From assembly GCA_938010795.1 (NCBI GenBank), contig CALLVB010000089.1:1-7275 (forward strand): DNA of 7,275 nucleotides. Direction: 5' to 3'. The notes below the pieces were generated by a model. The model did not search any database. It was given only the letters and a program-made list of their open reading frames with translations, and was not told where the DNA came from. This stretch comes from Minisyncoccota bacterium (GTDB lineage: Bacteria > Patescibacteriota > Minisyncoccia > Phycocordibacterales > GCA-2747955). Positions 7,022 to 7,275 of the stretch are shown here, piece after piece (position 1 is the stretch's first letter; the number at the start of each line of letters is the position of its first letter). Made by a program: the position numbers and the translations under genes.

Positions 7022-7051
7022 AAACAAAGCGGTCTTATGACCGCTTTGTTT
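7022..7051 (+). terminator. Intrinsic terminator, possibly bidirectional
   Basis: AAACAAAGCGGTC (7022-7034) pairs perfectly over 13 bp with GACCGCTTTGTTT (7039-7051) through a TTAT loop. The GC-rich core is flanked by A-rich and T-rich ends. It starts 18 bp after the stop of the HisRS-like gene and ends that transcript. The next promoter begins almost immediately after it. Confidence 0.85.
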
Positions 7052-7056
7052 ATTGC

Positions 7057-7084
7057 TTGCAAATGGAAACGGCTATGCTAATAT
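7057..7084 (+). promoter_or_regulatory. Promoter of the bS21-like gene, extended -10, near-leaderless
   Basis: TTGCAA (7057-7062) lies 16 bp before TAATAT (7079-7084), with TGC at 7076-7078 giving an extended -10. The predicted start near 7091 is about 4 nt before ATG at 7095. An overlapping TATACT (7082-7087) is an alternative -10 but needs a 19-bp spacer and would leave about 1 nt of leader. Confidence 0.65.
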
Positions 7085-7094
7085 ACTGCTCACT

Positions 7095-7275
7095 ATGACA
7101 GATAACATTCATCTAGTTAAAAAAGAGAAAGAAAACTCAATGGCAGTTTTAAAGCGATTTTCACAAAAAGTGAGATCTGCTGGGATTGTTCCGCGAGTTA
7201 AATCTCTTCGATATAACGACCGAACTCCTTCTGACTTAGTGCGAAAACAAAAAGCACTACGAAAGATTGAGAATC
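7095..7275 (+). CDS. rpsU: bS21-like small ribosomal subunit protein, 3' end outside window
   Basis: The 60 visible residues start MTDNIHLVKKEKENSMAVLK. The part from VKKEKENSMAVLKRF (8-22) through SQKVRSAGIVPRVKSLRYNDRTP and the following basic helix matches the bS21 pattern, VKVRENE..ALRRF..K...AG......R..YEKP in E. coli. bS21 is a small basic protein of the 30S platform near the 16S 3' end that helps mRNA binding. The first ATG is preferred over the in-frame ATG at 7140, because the family alignment extends upstream of that point and the promoter leaves only about 4 nt of leader. No Shine-Dalgarno site is present. The open frame runs off the window, so the tail and stop are not seen. Confidence 0.72.
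   Translation, partial: MTDNIHLVKKEKENSMAVLKRFSQKVRSAGIVPRVKSLRYNDRTPSDLVRKQKALRKIEN

Noticed and set aside
6815..7027. Minus-strand open frame opposite the end of the HisRS-like gene
   Set aside because: It is antisense to an intact coding frame, and its start falls in the terminator hairpin.

Overview
This AT-rich window looks like part of a small bacterial genome, most plausibly from the Candidate Phyla Radiation (Patescibacteria, Parcubacteria-like). The lineage is inferred from four things: a 23S rRNA gene standing apart from any 16S gene, very compact gene packing, repeated near-leaderless promoters, and divergent versions of core genes (pth, lepB, a HisRS-like protein, a bS21-like protein). 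No sequence search was possible.

Layout. Positions 1-1762 hold the 5' portion of a 23S rRNA gene on the minus strand; its 3' part lies beyond the window. Upstream of it (1763-2239) is a gene-poor leader full of hairpins. It is driven by a full-consensus promoter at 2147-2174. About 35-105 nt into that transcript lie two mutually exclusive structures, a terminator-like hairpin (2037-2064) and a competing stem (2055-2065 with 2096-2106). A nine-codon ORF sits just before them. This could be an rRNA attenuator or a separate small RNA of about 105 nt.

Next comes a tight three-gene minus-strand operon: pth (3471-4061), an RBBP9/YdeN-like alpha/beta hydrolase (2857-3468) and a YdjM/DUF457-like membrane protein (2275-2847). 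It ends in an intrinsic terminator at 2240-2275. A 131-bp divergent control region (4062-4192) with a 14-bp palindrome separates it from a monocistronic plus-strand gene (4193-5122). That gene encodes an unrecognised 309-residue protein with a very basic tail. It is the only gene here with a strong Shine-Dalgarno site.

After its terminator (5128-5160), a near-consensus promoter with almost no leader drives lepB (signal peptidase I, 5209-5811) and a degenerate class II HisRS-like protein (5823-7004). A perfect 13-bp hairpin at 7022-7051 ends that unit. Another near-leaderless promoter then drives a bS21-like ribosomal protein gene cut by the window end (7095-7275).

Taken together the genes concern translation and protein export: ribosomal RNA and protein, peptidyl-tRNA recycling, signal-peptide cleavage and a synthetase-like protein. 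The most interesting items are the possible 23S leader attenuator or small RNA, the HisRS-like protein that has lost its signature arginines, the orphan basic-tailed protein, and the contrast between leaderless genes and one SD-led gene.
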